A DNA stretch of 64,000 bases from Clostridium magnum DSM 2767 (GCF_001623875.1 NZ_LWAE01000003.1:310001-374000), one strand, 5' to 3'. Positions 11,188-21,169 are shown, counted from the stretch's first letter. The notes: generated by a model not told the origin, from the sequence alone. Numbers and translations are program-made.

Positions 11188-11999
11188 TATTTAATCCCCC
11201 ATTTCTGTATTAACTTATCAAGTTCACCTGATTTTTTCATTTCATTAACAGTATCATTTATAGCTTTTGCTAATTCATCATTACCTTTTTTAGATGCTAT
11301 TCCGTAATCTTGTGGACTGAAACGTTGATCTATGATTACAGTAGAGTCATCTAAATATCCATTAAGAATAGCTCCATCAACTGAGAAAGCATCTACACGA
11401 CCAGCGTCTAAAGCTGCTTTAATTTCTGGATAAGTTGCAAATTCTAAGAAAGTAACTTTACTTCCAATTTTATCTGCTTCTTTTTGGATAGCTTGCTTAC
11501 TTGTAGCACTTTGAGCTACACCTATCTTTTTACCATTTAATCCTTTTAAATCCTGTATCCCAGCTGCTTTTTTAACCATTATCCCTACACCGTCTGTAAA
11601 GTATGCATCTGAGAAATTATAACTCTTTTTACGTTCATCTGTTACAGTAAATGTAGCTGCAATCATATCAACTTGTCCACTATCTAAAAGTGGTCCTCTT
11701 GTTTTTGCAGTCACTGCTTGTAAATCAACCTTATTTTCATCACCTAAAATCTTTTTAGCCACTGCCTTAGCGATATCAATTTCAAAACCTTCTATTTTTG
11801 AAGTTTTAGGATCTTTATATCCAAACTTTGGAACATCCACCTTAACTCCAACTTTAAGTGTTCCTCTATCCTTTATAGCTTTAATGTCAGCTCCTGAGGA
11901 TTTAGCAGCATCTGTTTTTTGAGCAGTTGATCCACATCCTGTTAACATTAATCCTGTAACAAGAACTAAACTTCCTATAAGTACTTTTAACTTTTTCAT
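11187..11999 (-). CDS. Amino-acid ABC transporter substrate-binding lipoprotein
   Basis: This 270-residue family 3 solute-binding protein has a lipoprotein signal peptide with lipobox LTGC at residues 19-22. The mature start IKDRGTLKVGVKVDVPKFGYKDPKTS and the block GFEIDIAKAVAKKIL, then TFTVTDERKKSYNFSDAYF, are typical of glutamate, glutamine or aspartate binders. The ligand cannot be fixed from sequence. The ribosome site is GAGGGGG before ATG. It lies in the operon just after the ATPase. Confidence 0.93.
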
Positions 12000-12051
12000 A
12001 TTTTTTCCCCCTCTTATGTTATCAATAAATTTTATATTTATATTTATATTT

Positions 12052-12777
12052 TTAATGAACTATACGACTTAAAAATAACTTAGTTCTTTCATGAGTTGGG
12101 TTAGTAAAGAAATGTTCTGGTGGTCCTTCCTCCAAAATTTCTCCCCCATCAACAAAGATTACTCTATCTGCTACTCTACGTGCAAAACCCATCTCGTGAG
12201 TTACTGCCACCATTGTAATTCCTTCACTAGCAAGATTCACCATAACATCGAGCACTTCTTGAATCATCTCAGGGTCTAATGCGGATGTAGGTTCATCAAA
12301 GAGAATAATTTGCGGCTTCATATTAAGAGCCCTAGCAATAGCCACACGCTGTTGTTGTCCACCTGAAAGCTGTGCAGGGTATGCATTGGCTTTGTCTTTT
12401 AAACCAACCCGTTCTAAATATGCCATTCCAGATTCTTCTGCTTCCTTTTTAGGGACCTTTTTTACTAAAATCGGTGCTAAGGTTACATTTTCAAGAACTG
12501 TTTTATGTGGATATAAATTAAATTGTTGAAAAACCATAGCAACAGATTGTCTCACTTTTGTAATTGGTGCCTTAGGATCTGTAATATCAATACCATCTAC
12601 TATAACCTTACCTTCAGAGGGTTTTTCTAATAGATTCATACTCCTAATAAGCGTACTTTTTCCCGAACCACTAGGTCCTATTATAACTAATTTTTCACCG
12701 CTTGCTATGTTCAAGTCAATTCCCTTTAACACATGCATGTTTCCATAGTATTTATGAACACCTTCTAATCTAATCAA
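12052..12777 (-). CDS. Polar amino-acid ABC transporter ATPase
   Basis: A 241-residue ABC ATPase that powers the importer encoded downstream. Walker [10 protein letters not shown] at about residue 34, Q-loop [12 protein letters not shown], signature [15 protein letters not shown], Walker [14 protein letters not shown] and the switch histidine in [14 protein letters not shown] are all intact. The start codon is TTG, supported by AAAGGTGAT at the right distance and by the family start [13 protein letters not shown] promoter is seen at 12880-12909. Confidence 0.95.
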   Translation of the reverse strand: MIRLEGVHKYYGNMHVLKGIDLNIASGEKLVIIGPSGSGKSTLIRSMNLLEKPSEGKVIVDGIDITDPKAPITKVRQSVAMVFQQFNLYPHKTVLENVTLAPILVKKVPKKEAEESGMAYLERVGLKDKANAYPAQLSGGQQQRVAIARALNMKPQIILFDEPTSALDPEMIQEVLDVMVNLASEGITMVAVTHEMGFARRVADRVIFVDGGEILEEGPPEHFFTNPTHERTKLFLSRIVH

Positions 12778-12879
12778 TTCTAATCACCTTTCTATATAAC
12801 AATTTTGCAAATAAAGTAATTTTAAGTTAAATGCCATATTTATAAAAAATCCTGCAATTTTCCTTCTTTATCTGATTAT

Positions 12880-12909
12880 ATTATACTGCATTATCATTCA
12901 TTTTTGCAA
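12880..12909 (-). promoter_or_regulatory. Promoter of the amino-acid ABC operon with an ARG-box-like spacer
   Basis: The minus strand reads TTGCAA, 18 nt, TATAAT. Inside the spacer is TGAATGATAATGCA, which differs from the ArgR half-palindrome pattern TGNATWWWWATNCA by one base. A second partial match, TGAATAATTAGTAA, lies further upstream. ArgR control and hence an arginine substrate is only a suggestion. The rest of 12910-13198 is AT-rich with several TTGCA repeats and no gene. Confidence 0.45.
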
Positions 12910-13198
12910 TATGATTTTTCACATTATGCAAACAAAATATTAATTTATCAATAAAATTGCATCATAATTACTAATTATTCAATACATGCTCTATTTTGCA
13001 ATTGCATTCTTATTAATTTTTATTTAATTTGATTTTTTCATAATCATTTACTGATAAAACCTTATTTCTTATTTGAAACGATAATTTCTCACTCATTCAT
13101 TTTATCTAATTTTAAATTAATGTAAAGATAACAATGCGACAATCAAATCATTATAAATAGCACCATTAATAACCACATTTTATCTTAATGCCCCTTAA

Positions 13199-13336
13199 GA
13201 ATATGAAGTGTAAACTTGAATCAGATGGGGTTTGAGACCCTACCTGATTCTTAGTTGAACGAATCCAGGGACATAGCCGCTCGCAACGTACACTTTGAAG
13301 AAGATGGGAGTATTAGAGCGGGTAGTCATCGGATAA
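13199..13336 (-). ncRNA. Structured repeat element, copy A
   Basis: Read on the minus strand it begins TTATCCGATGACTACC, has an outer stem CCGCTC/GAGCGG, the near-invariant segment CCTGGATTCGTTCAAC, a hairpin GAATCAGG...TCTGATTC, and ends AGTTTACACTTCAT. It matches copies at 27948 and 50553 in order of blocks, with different stem bases (outer stem CCACTC/GAGTGG in copy B). No promoter was seen immediately before it; the serA terminator lies 15 nt upstream. The alternative strand cannot be excluded. No coding frame is conserved. Confidence 0.55.
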
Positions 13337-13350
13337 AATTAGACCTATAT

Positions 13351-13401
13351 AAAAAAACACCACTGCCTGCAATGGTCACTTAAGCCACCTGCAGACAATG
13401 G
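13351..13401 (-). terminator. Terminator of serA
   Basis: A long imperfect stem of about 17 bp (CCATTGTCTGCAGGTGG with ACCATTGCAGGCAGTGG, several G-U pairs) is followed by T7 on the minus strand. Confidence 0.85.
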
Positions 13402-13453
13402 TTTATATATGTTTATTGTTCATATATATAATCAATCAGATTAAAGCCAGTAG

Positions 13454-14620
13454 TTATGGAATAAATCTTACCATCCTTACTCCCTCAATTGCCTTAATTT
13501 TTTCCAGTACTCCTTCTGTTACTTCTCCTTCAACATCAATTATATTGTATCCAATGTTGCCCTTATGTCTATTTATCATATCAGAAATATTGATTTTATT
13601 TCCAGCTAATATGGTGGTTATCTGTCCAACCATGTTAGGAACATTAAGATTAGCAACTAGAAGTCTTGGATTACCCGAGTGACTAAGTTCACAATCTGGA
13701 AAATTCACTGAATTCTTTATATTCCCTCTCTCAAGGAAGTTTTTAAGCTCCTCTACTGCCATAGTTGCACAGTTTTCTTCTGATTCCGGAGTTGACGCGC
13801 CCAAATGAGGAATTGTAATAACATTCTCATTATCTAATAATTCATCATCCGGAAAATCTGTAACATAGCAACTTACTGTACCATCTTCTATTGCTTCAAG
13901 CAAATCATTGTTTACAACTAGTCCACCTCTTGCCATGTTTATTATCTTTATTCCCTTTTTCATAAGCGCAAACTTTTCTTTGTTAAGCATACCTTTTGTA
14001 TTAGCATTTAGCGGAACATGAATAGTAATATAATCTGATACTGCAAGCAAGTTATCAAGATTTGTCTCCTTTTCTACGTTTCGTGAAAGTCTCCAAGCTT
14101 GATCTACAGATATGAAAGGATCATATCCTATTACTTCCATACCAAGTGCTATAGCATCATTAGCAACCATTGCACCTATAGCTCCAAGACCTATAATTCC
14201 AAGTTTTTTCCCCTTGATTTCTGGACCTTCAAAGTTAGACTTACCTTTTTCTATTAATTTTGGAACCTCTTCACCTTTTCCTTTAAGAGACTTGGCCCAA
14301 CTTATTCCTTTATTAATCTTTCTTGAAGAAAGAAAAAGAGAGGTTAAAACAAGTTCTTTAACACCATTTGCATTAGCACCAGGAGTATTAAAAACAACAA
14401 TTCCCTGTTCAGAACATCTGTCTACTGGTATATTGTTAACCCCAGCACCAGCCCTTGCAATTGCTTTAATGCTTTGAGGAAGCTCACTATTAAGTAAGTT
14501 ATAGCTTCTTAGTATGATTCCATCAGGATTGTCGAAATGTTCCCCAATTTCATACAAATCCTTTGACATTACATCAAGTTTTTCCTGTGAAACATTGTTG
14601 TACTTTTGAATTTTATACAT
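13454..14620 (-). CDS. serA: D-3-phosphoglycerate dehydrogenase with C-terminal ACT domain
   Basis: This 388-residue enzyme oxidises 3-phosphoglycerate to 3-phosphohydroxypyruvate, the first step of serine synthesis. The NAD-binding motif GIIGLGAIGAMVANDAIALGMEVIGYDP is near residue 140. The catalytic Arg lies in NMARGGLV, with the catalytic His in IPHLGASTPESEENCA. The final 70 residues (NLNVPNMVGQITTILAGNKINISDM) form an ACT domain, usually the site of serine feedback inhibition. Length fits the short-type SerA. It is monocistronic here, with no serC nearby, a promoter at 14665-14693 and a strong terminator. Confidence 0.92.
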   Translation of the reverse strand: MYKIQKYNNVSQEKLDVMSKDLYEIGEHFDNPDGIILRSYNLLNSELPQSIKAIARAGAGVNNIPVDRCSEQGIVVFNTPGANANGVKELVLTSLFLSSRKINKGISWAKSLKGKGEEVPKLIEKGKSNFEGPEIKGKKLGIIGLGAIGAMVANDAIALGMEVIGYDPFISVDQAWRLSRNVEKETNLDNLLAVSDYITIHVPLNANTKGMLNKEKFALMKKGIKIINMARGGLVVNNDLLEAIEDGTVSCYVTDFPDDELLDNENVITIPHLGASTPESEENCATMAVEELKNFLERGNIKNSVNFPDCELSHSGNPRLLVANLNVPNMVGQITTILAGNKINISDMINRHKGNIGYNIIDVEGEVTEGVLEKIKAIEGVRMVRFIP

Positions 14621-14664
14621 TTAATTGCCCCCTAATTTAATATGTGTGTAACAAATTTCTTTCT

Positions 14665-14693
14665 ATTTTACCACAAAACTTGAGTGTTTACAA
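14665..14693 (-). promoter_or_regulatory. serA promoter
   Basis: The minus strand reads TTGTAA, 17 nt, TAAAAT, about 45 nt before the serA start. Confidence 0.5.
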
Positions 14694-14794
14694 AATTTAA
14701 ATAAAAAACTTTGAAAAACTTTTTTAAAATTATGTTCATAGATTTAATTATTATTATTATTAGCTTGCTTATTGATATTTGTTTCAGTTCAATA

Positions 14795-14824
14795 TTGCTT
14801 TGTTATTAATAATGAGTATATAAT
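14795..14824 (+). promoter_or_regulatory. Candidate promoter of the DUF2325 gene
   Basis: TTGCTT, 18 nt, TATAAT. The rest of the 295-bp divergent spacer is AT-rich with no further structure seen. Confidence 0.4.
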
Positions 14825-14915
14825 TTTAATAATATAAACTTAAGATTCTTAAAACAAATGAAGATTTGACATGTATCTCCAAACTTACTTTTAGATTAAA
14901 GGATGTGTTTTTCAA

Positions 14916-16472
14916 ATGGAATATACTGAAGAAACTCTAGATACAATGTACATGAATATTGAAAACTTTTCAAAAGTAATAGGTTTAAAGTGGAACATAC
15001 CTTCTGATATTTTAATAAACTATATTTTTGCTAATATAAGCATTGCACTAGTTGTTAACAACCAAATGATAAGGGACGTAAATAATCTATATACCTCAGA
15101 TAGTTTAAAATACTATAATGCTGCTAAAAACTCTACATGTATAAATCATGTTATCATGAAACAAGGCACATTAGAGCAGGAGATTCACGCGAGAAAAGTA
15201 TTAGGCATCCTTTTAGTTTCAGAGATAGATGCTAATTTAAGAAACAATATGATTAAGCTCCTTAGAAAGTATTATCCTGCAGTTTATAATTCTGTTAAAA
15301 AGCATGATAAAAGGGAGCTTGCTAAAAAATATTCTCAAATGGATAAGACAAATAGAATAATATTTTCAAGATTATACGGTGCAATATATTTCTATTTAGG
15401 AATGTATCGCTCTGCTGAGTTAGTAGATCAAGGCTTTCTCATATCAATTATTGAGGATTTAAAGCACTTTGAATTTAGTAGTTTTATAACAAGAAACATC
15501 GACGAAGAATTAAAGGGCTATAAGGATAAAATACAGGAAATTAAGACACTATTGCATAAAGAGTATGGCAAGATATATAGTTATAAGGATCTTCAAGATA
15601 GCAATAATAAGGATGTAGAGAACTTCAGGGATATATTAAAAAACTTATTCTTTGCTAATAAACTAGATCCAAATTATATTTTTTATAATTACAATTTTCT
15701 AAATATCGATGAAATAATCCTTTCCTACATAAAGAAATCCAATAATAAGCTGGATTCCAAAGCCATACTTCAAACCCTTGTAAATGGTATTTTTACAAAG
15801 TCCTTAATTGATCAATATAAAAAAGCAAGAGTCTTATACTTTGAAAATAACGAAGACACTTTACTCTTTAAAATAAACTCTCTTGAGGAAAAGCTTCATG
15901 ATGTTATAGAAGAAAATACAGAACTTAAAGCCAAATTAAACTCACTTGAGCAAGAAAAAATTTTATTTAATGAAAGTTTAAATAATCAAATAAATAAAAT
16001 AAGCAAAAACCATAAATCCGAATTAAATATCACACAAAATAAAATCAAGTCGTTGGAAATTCAATTATCAGAAGAACGAAAGTATAGATGTGAATTAAAT
16101 GCTTTAAGAGAATATATTTTTCAAGTACAAAATGACTATATTCCAAAAGTTTCTGATAAAACATTAGAATATTATGTTACTAATAAAAAGGTGTTAATTA
16201 TAGGTGGCTCTAAAAAGTGGCGAAGAAAATTTAGAGAAAAATATCCTCAAATAAGACCCCTAAATGGATTTAACGAAAATTTTGAAATTGATATTTTAAA
16301 CAATACTGATTTTATATTTTTCTATACTGGTTTTATGAATCATGCAACTTATAATCGAGCTATGAGTTTTGTTAGGACAAATCAAATTCAATTCAGTTAT
16401 ATTGGAAAAACAAATATGAATCTTGTAGAAAAAGAAATCATTGAAGAATTTGAAAAATTACTATCAAAGTAA
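14916..16472 (+). CDS. Coiled-coil protein with C-terminal DUF2325-like domain
   Basis: This is a 518-residue soluble protein. Residues 1-300 are helical and unrecognised. About 320-400 is a Glu/Lys/Leu-rich coiled coil (EEKLHDVIEENTELKAKLNSLEQEK). The last 100 residues begin with VLIIGGSKKWRRKFREKY and contain DFIFFYTGFMNHATYNRAMSF, resembling the Rossmann-like DUF2325 domain (a GG turn, then a strand with an Asn/His). DUF2325 proteins are of unknown function. There is no convincing SD sequence before the ATG (AAAGGATGTG is 15 nt away). A terminator follows. Confidence 0.7.
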   Translation: MEYTEETLDTMYMNIENFSKVIGLKWNIPSDILINYIFANISIALVVNNQMIRDVNNLYTSDSLKYYNAAKNSTCINHVIMKQGTLEQEIHARKVLGILLVSEIDANLRNNMIKLLRKYYPAVYNSVKKHDKRELAKKYSQMDKTNRIIFSRLYGAIYFYLGMYRSAELVDQGFLISIIEDLKHFEFSSFITRNIDEELKGYKDKIQEIKTLLHKEYGKIYSYKDLQDSNNKDVENFRDILKNLFFANKLDPNYIFYNYNFLNIDEIILSYIKKSNNKLDSKAILQTLVNGIFTKSLIDQYKKARVLYFENNEDTLLFKINSLEEKLHDVIEENTELKAKLNSLEQEKILFNESLNNQINKISKNHKSELNITQNKIKSLEIQLSEERKYRCELNALREYIFQVQNDYIPKVSDKTLEYYVTNKKVLIIGGSKKWRRKFREKYPQIRPLNGFNENFEIDILNNTDFIFFYTGFMNHATYNRAMSFVRTNQIQFSYIGKTNMNLVEKEIIEEFEKLLSK

Positions 16473-16474
16473 GT

Positions 16475-16511
16475 AAAAAACGGAACTTATATTTTAAAGT
16501 TCCGTTTAAAG
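16475..16511. terminator. Terminator after the DUF2325 gene
   Basis: An 11-bp stem AAACGGAACTT/AAGTTCCGTTT. It stands between convergent genes, and the A/T flanks allow use in both directions. Confidence 0.75.
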
Positions 16512-16544
16512 TTGCAGTATATTCACTCTTGCGTAATATTCAAT

Positions 16545-17156
16545 TTACTTCTTGAAAATTCCAAATGGTTTCCCAACTGGTAAGAAAACTCTTCCGAAAT
16601 GTTTATTTAAAACTGAAGCTGCTGACCCATAAAATGAAAATATCGCTATACCTAGTTCTGAATATGCTGCAAGTTGATGTGTAGCATGTTCAGCTATCCC
16701 AAAAGTGCTTAATGTTAAACCTATAAATAAAAAGTCTATTAGTACAAAAATAACAAATAATACCTTATGTGTTTCCATTGCTCCAATTGTCATAAAAACA
16801 CTAAAAATTAAATACCCAAGAAAAGCAAATGCAAGCTGTTTGTCATCAACAACAGCTAATTGTTTTCCAAATACGCCCATCTTAAATAACCATGAAGTCG
16901 CAACAGCCATCCAGAAGAATGCATATCCACCAAATGCAGTTGTTCCAAATGTATTTTCATGCTTTGAATCATTAATGCATGCAAATAACTGAGCAAATGC
17001 ACCTAAGAAAACTGCCCATGGAATTACAAAAGATAAGCCAGTAGTAATCCCTAATTTTTGTGATGATGCTACTAAGGTAACCATGGCTAGTCCAAATAAT
17101 CCTAACGCAGAAGGATCTGCACTTGCAATTTTTATAGTTTGTTTTTCATTGTTCAT
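16545..17156 (-). CDS. satP: GPR1/FUN34/YaaH family acetate-succinate transporter
   Basis: This 203-residue membrane protein has six predicted helices. The family N-terminal motif NPAPLGL appears as DPSALGLFGLA. Other landmarks are GGYAFFWMAVATSW and GIAIFSFYGSAASVLN near the end, as in SatP-type proton-coupled acetate/succinate channels. The ATG has AGGAGGAC upstream. It is monocistronic with a promoter at 17193-17221. Confidence 0.88.
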   Translation of the reverse strand: MNNEKQTIKIASADPSALGLFGLAMVTLVASSQKLGITTGLSFVIPWAVFLGAFAQLFACINDSKHENTFGTTAFGGYAFFWMAVATSWLFKMGVFGKQLAVVDDKQLAFAFLGYLIFSVFMTIGAMETHKVLFVIFVLIDFLFIGLTLSTFGIAEHATHQLAAYSELGIAIFSFYGSAASVLNKHFGRVFLPVGKPFGIFKK

Positions 17157-17192
17157 AAAAGTCCTCCTAAAATATTATTCCTATATACAAAA

Positions 17193-17221
17193 AAAATATC
17201 ATAAAAACTGTATTTAGTCAA
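17193..17221 (-). promoter_or_regulatory. Promoter of the acetate-type transporter
   Basis: The minus strand reads TTGACT, 17 nt, TATTTT, about 35 nt before the start codon. The remaining part of 17222-17356 is AT-rich and featureless. Confidence 0.55.
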
Positions 17222-17356
17222 TTTTTTTAAAGATAATCTGTATTTTAACAATGTTTTTTGCTATAGTTTTATTATAATTCCTTTTTATTCACTAAATCGT
17301 TTAATATATCCTAAAAATTCAAAATTTTTATAAATAATGACCGAATATATAAAAGC

Positions 17357-17408
17357 AGCTCTACTTATTGTTTATTTCTGTTGATGTAAATAAACAATAA
17401 ATAGAGCT
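17357..17408 (-). terminator. Long terminator-like hairpin downstream of the 93-residue protein gene
   Basis: Arms of 21 bp (AGCTCTACTTATTGTTTATTT and its complement with one G-U on the minus strand) and a 10-nt loop, followed by a T4 run. Confidence 0.65.
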
Positions 17409-17461
17409 TGATATTAAGTATTCCTTTTCATACAAATTCCAAATAAAAGATACTGTTTGTA

Positions 17462-17743
17462 TTAGATTTGATAATCTATGGGATATACTTTTACCTTAAA
17501 TCCTGTTTCCTCTATAGGCTCGCTGTAAAATTGCAAATTTAACTGTTTAAGTTCCATACCAAACCATGGTGGAATATGATCACAAGTTATCTCTAATTCT
17601 TTAAAAACAGTATTATGAAAAAATGGCAATAGTACTTGCTTGGATGTGATTTTCTCATTATTCTCAGTAATGATTCTTAAATCAATATAATAACTCCCAT
17701 CATCTCCATTTTTAATAGGCTTAAGTATAGTTTCATTATTCAT
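17462..17743 (-). CDS. Small hypothetical protein (93 aa)
   Basis: An unrecognised soluble protein without signal peptide, membrane segment or cysteine cluster (one Cys). Predicted mainly beta (GSYYIDLRIITENNEKI, then FKVKVYPIDYQI). It has no strong SD sequence, is 91 nt after the DUF815 gene and is followed by a long terminator hairpin, so co-transcription with that ATPase gene is likely. Confidence 0.55.
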   Translation of the reverse strand: MNNETILKPIKNGDDGSYYIDLRIITENNEKITSKQVLLPFFHNTVFKELEITCDHIPPWFGMELKQLNLQFYSEPIEETGFKVKVYPIDYQI

Positions 17744-17834
17744 AGCACTATTTTATTTATCAGAATATATTACTAAACTGATAAAACTTACCTCCTTTTC
17801 ATTATTTGAGTACAAACTCTATTGTTACATATTC

Positions 17835-19148
17835 TTAATTTAATTGACCTTCTAACCAATCCACAAACTGTTTTGCAGTTCTAGGAGAACGTCCATTATA
17901 TCTCATTTCCCATACTAGTGCCTGCTTCTTAAGCTGCTCTTTTTCTATTATTAAGCCCCTATTTCTAACCATACCTTCTACGATTTCTAAGTATTTATTT
18001 TGATCTGGAGACAAGAATGTCACTGTAATTCCAAATCTATCTGCAAGTGATAATTTTTCCTGCATTGCATCAGAACTATGTATTTCATCTTCTCTGCCAC
18101 TATGGGTTTCTTTTATAAGATGTCTTCTATTTGATGTTGCATATATGATTAAATTCTTAGGTGTACTTTCTAATCCACCTTCTAAAACAGCCTTAAGGGC
18201 CGTATAATTCTCTTCGTTGTCTTCAAAGGCTAAATCATCAATGAATACAATAAACTTTAGAGAACTGTTCTTAATAGCTCTTATTACCTCAGAAAAATCA
18301 GAAACAAAAGCTTTTTGTAATTCAATAATTCTTAAACCTTGATCGCAATATTCATTTAGCAAGGCCTTTACCGTTGAGGATTTACCAGTCCCTCTATCAC
18401 CATATAGGAGTATATTATTTGCTGAATTGCCTTTTAAAAAGCTAAGGGTATTTTCTACAATAATTTTACGTTCAAAATTATACTCTATTAAATCACTGAT
18501 TCTTATAGGATCTGGAGCATCAATACCTTTTAATCTTCCAATGCTATTTTGTTTTTCCCATACAAATCCCTTATATTTTGCAAAGATTCCAGTTCCATTT
18601 TCTTTATAGAAATCTGCTAATTTTTCGATACATAAATTCCAGTCTTCCGATGTGTTAAATTCTTCAAATATACTATTAATTTTAGAATTACTGCTTATAT
18701 AATCTTTAAAATCCCATACTGGAAGAGCCATTACTACATTAATCTCATAATCCCAATGTAGATTGGTCTCTTTTAAATAGCTTTTTATATCCTCCGCTGA
18801 AAGTGATGCAATCCTTTGAAGGCATAATAAATCGTTAACCACAGCATTTTTTATACAATTATTTATACTACTAAATTCTTTTATCTCAGCTGCTTTTGAA
18901 AATACGTTAGTATCAAAGAGAATACAGTTTATTATGTAGCTTTTAAATGTATTTGTAGAATTGCTATTTATTAAGCAATAATAAAAATCATTATATTTAT
19001 TGATAATAGTACTAATCTCTTTTTCCTGACTTAATAGATATGTAAGTAAACCATTAAGCTCATTTAACACCTTATCTTGTAATAGCCCCCTATAAGTGCT
19101 TAAAGAATCTAATGCAATTTTTGCATTAATTATTTTGTTTTTAGTCAT
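17835..19148 (-). CDS. DUF815-type AAA+ ATPase
   Basis: This is a 437-residue ATPase. The N-terminal 180 residues are helical and unrecognised. The C-terminal half has Walker A YGDRGTGKSSTVKALL, Walker B FIVFIDDLAFEDNEENY, the block LIIYATSNRRHLIKETHSGREDE and sensor-2 ERFGITV-like LADRFGITVTFLSPDQ, all diagnostic of DUF815. Family members are of unknown role and resemble ClpX/RuvB-type remodelers. The start is set at the ATG 19148 with GGGGTGG upstream; the longer TTG start has no SD sequence. Confidence 0.85.
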   Translation of the reverse strand: MTKNKIINAKIALDSLSTYRGLLQDKVLNELNGLLTYLLSQEKEISTIINKYNDFYYCLINSNSTNTFKSYIINCILFDTNVFSKAAEIKEFSSINNCIKNAVVNDLLCLQRIASLSAEDIKSYLKETNLHWDYEINVVMALPVWDFKDYISSNSKINSIFEEFNTSEDWNLCIEKLADFYKENGTGIFAKYKGFVWEKQNSIGRLKGIDAPDPIRISDLIEYNFERKIIVENTLSFLKGNSANNILLYGDRGTGKSSTVKALLNEYCDQGLRIIELQKAFVSDFSEVIRAIKNSSLKFIVFIDDLAFEDNEENYTALKAVLEGGLESTPKNLIIYATSNRRHLIKETHSGREDEIHSSDAMQEKLSLADRFGITVTFLSPDQNKYLEIVEGMVRNRGLIIEKEQLKKQALVWEMRYNGRSPRTAKQFVDWLEGQLN

Positions 19149-19381
19149 AAAAACCACCCCAATTTTTCTTTTAGTTAAATATATCAATTTGTGTGTATAT
19201 TTTTAAAATTATAACATACTTTTTCTAAATTGATAATAGAGGTATCTTATTGTCTGAACTTGAGATTGAGTTTTTCTAATAGATTAGCTAAAAAAATCAA
19301 AGACTGATTTTACTAATTTGTATAATCGGCCTTTAGATATTAATATTATTGAATTTGAGTCTGTTCTTTTTCTTTTATATC

Positions 19382-19418
19382 AGAAAGTTGACCTACTAAA
19401 AAGATAGGTCAACTTTCT
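19382..19418. terminator. Terminator downstream of cysN
   Basis: A perfect 14-bp stem AGAAAGTTGACCTA/TAGGTCAACTTTCT. The T-run is weak on both strands, but it is placed correctly to end the minus-strand sulfate operon. Confidence 0.55.
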
Positions 19419-19467
19419 GTTCTGTTTATCTATAATTATGATAATGCTAATCTTATACTTTCAGTAA

Positions 19468-21168
19468 TTATATTACCCAGTAATTGCTATGAAATATTAC
19501 TCTTCTATAAGTTTCTAAGCTAAGCCATTTATTCAAGAACTCTATTTCATTTTCTTCATTCATTTTCTTATATTCATTTAAGAACTCTGAAATTTCCTCA
19601 GCTGAGTTCACCTTTACAGCAAAACCTCTGCCGTTAACAACTGGCACTCCTGCATATTCATATCCGTCAATTGATTGAATATCAATAATTTTCTTATCAC
19701 GAACTTTGATAGCTACCCAGTCACGAAGAACTAAAATATCAATATTTTCTGGATACTTATAGCTCTCACCTTTAACTGGAATTTCATCTCCCACTGTATA
19801 GGTATGTCCTATTGACTTATACTTTGATAGAGATAAACTTTCTGTGTTATAATAAAACTCTTCAAAAATATCTCCTCTTGCTTGTAGATCATTATACTCA
19901 AAAGCAACGTTATCCTTCTTGTTTTCGCTATTGAATATATCTTCTACAACACCGCAGGCTGATGTCATATTAGTAATACGATCGATTAATATAAGTTCTC
20001 CAAGAGTTTTATGAACATTAAACTTATCAACTACAATCTTTTGAGAAAGTGAAATATCACAAACTGCTATTTCATTTTTCTTTAAAAATCCGGTTGCTAA
20101 ATGCTCTCCAGTATTTACATCAATTTTATATTTTACTTCTGTAACAACACCTGGCAGCATCTTTGTTCCAATCTTTACAAAGTAATCCTTACCTGGAGTT
20201 AACTCAGAATCATCCATCCAAAGAATTGTTGCAGTAATTAAATTGCTAGCTACAAGCTTTGTATCCTTTGTAAGTACACATCCTCTAGATACATCCACTT
20301 CCTTATTAAGCTGTATTGTGACAGGTTGATCTTTTCCTGCACTTTCTACATTCTTATCTGTTAAATGAATGCTTTTAACTAATGCTTTTTCATTGCTTGG
20401 AAGTGTTGTTATTTCATCTCCTACTGCAATACTACCAGCTTCAATCTGTCCTTGAAAACCTCTGAAGGTATGATTTGGTCTACATACTCTCTGCACTGGC
20501 ATATAGAAACCTTCTTCCTCAGAAGTACTTTCAACATCTACATTTTCAAGATAAGTTAAAATAGGTTCTCCTGTATACCATGGTATATTTTCTGACTTCT
20601 TCGTAACATTATCTCCTTCTGTAGCAGATACAGGAATAATTGCAATATTTTCTAATGAGAGTTCTTTCTCTAATTCCTTAATTTGTTCTTCAATTTTTAG
20701 GAATCTTTCCTGATCAAATCCTATTAAATCCATCTTATTCACAGCAAATACAAGATGTTTGATACCCATTAAAGAACAAATTCTTGCATGTCTTCTTGTT
20801 TGAACAAGCACCCCTTGTTTTGCATCAATAAGTATAATGGCAAGATCTGCAAAGGATGCACCAACTGCCATATTTCTAGTATACTCTTCGTGACCTGGTG
20901 TATCAGCTACGATAAAGCTTCGTCTATCTGTTGTAAAATAACGATATGCAACATCGATGGTAATACCCTGTTCACGCTCTGCCATAAGACCATCCAATAA
21001 TAAAGAATAATCAATGGCTCCCTCACGGCTACCAACCTTGCTATCTAACTCCAAAGCCTTTTCCTGATCTGCAAATAGAAGCTTTGCATCATATAAAATA
21101 TGTCCTATAAGAGTGGATTTTCCGTCATCCACACTACCACATGTTATAAACTTTAATAAGCTCTTCAT
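19468..21168 (-). CDS. cysN: Sulfate adenylyltransferase large (GTPase) subunit
   Basis: This 566-residue EF-Tu-like GTPase drives APS formation from ATP and sulfate with CysD. The G motifs are GSVDDGKST (G1), DTPGHEEYTRNM (G3) and NKMDL (G4), and EREQGITIDVAYRYF is present. The three EF-Tu-like domains end near residue 430. A further C-terminal segment of more than 100 residues (DEIPVKGESYKYPENIDILVLRDW to the end) is not an APS kinase, since no P-loop is seen, and makes the protein longer than classical CysN. The start at 21168 is one base after the cysD stop. Confidence 0.93.
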   Translation of the reverse strand: MKSLLKFITCGSVDDGKSTLIGHILYDAKLLFADQEKALELDSKVGSREGAIDYSLLLDGLMAEREQGITIDVAYRYFTTDRRSFIVADTPGHEEYTRNMAVGASFADLAIILIDAKQGVLVQTRRHARICSLMGIKHLVFAVNKMDLIGFDQERFLKIEEQIKELEKELSLENIAIIPVSATEGDNVTKKSENIPWYTGEPILTYLENVDVESTSEEEGFYMPVQRVCRPNHTFRGFQGQIEAGSIAVGDEITTLPSNEKALVKSIHLTDKNVESAGKDQPVTIQLNKEVDVSRGCVLTKDTKLVASNLITATILWMDDSELTPGKDYFVKIGTKMLPGVVTEVKYKIDVNTGEHLATGFLKKNEIAVCDISLSQKIVVDKFNVHKTLGELILIDRITNMTSACGVVEDIFNSENKKDNVAFEYNDLQARGDIFEEFYYNTESLSLSKYKSIGHTYTVGDEIPVKGESYKYPENIDILVLRDWVAIKVRDKKIIDIQSIDGYEYAGVPVVNGRGFAVKVNSAEEISEFLNEYKKMNEENEIEFLNKWLSLETYRRVIFHSNYWVI

Positions 21169-21169
21169 A

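Noticed and set aside
14112..14477. 121-codon plus-strand ORF inside serA
   Set aside because: Antisense to a complete, well-conserved dehydrogenase; proline/serine-rich shadow composition.
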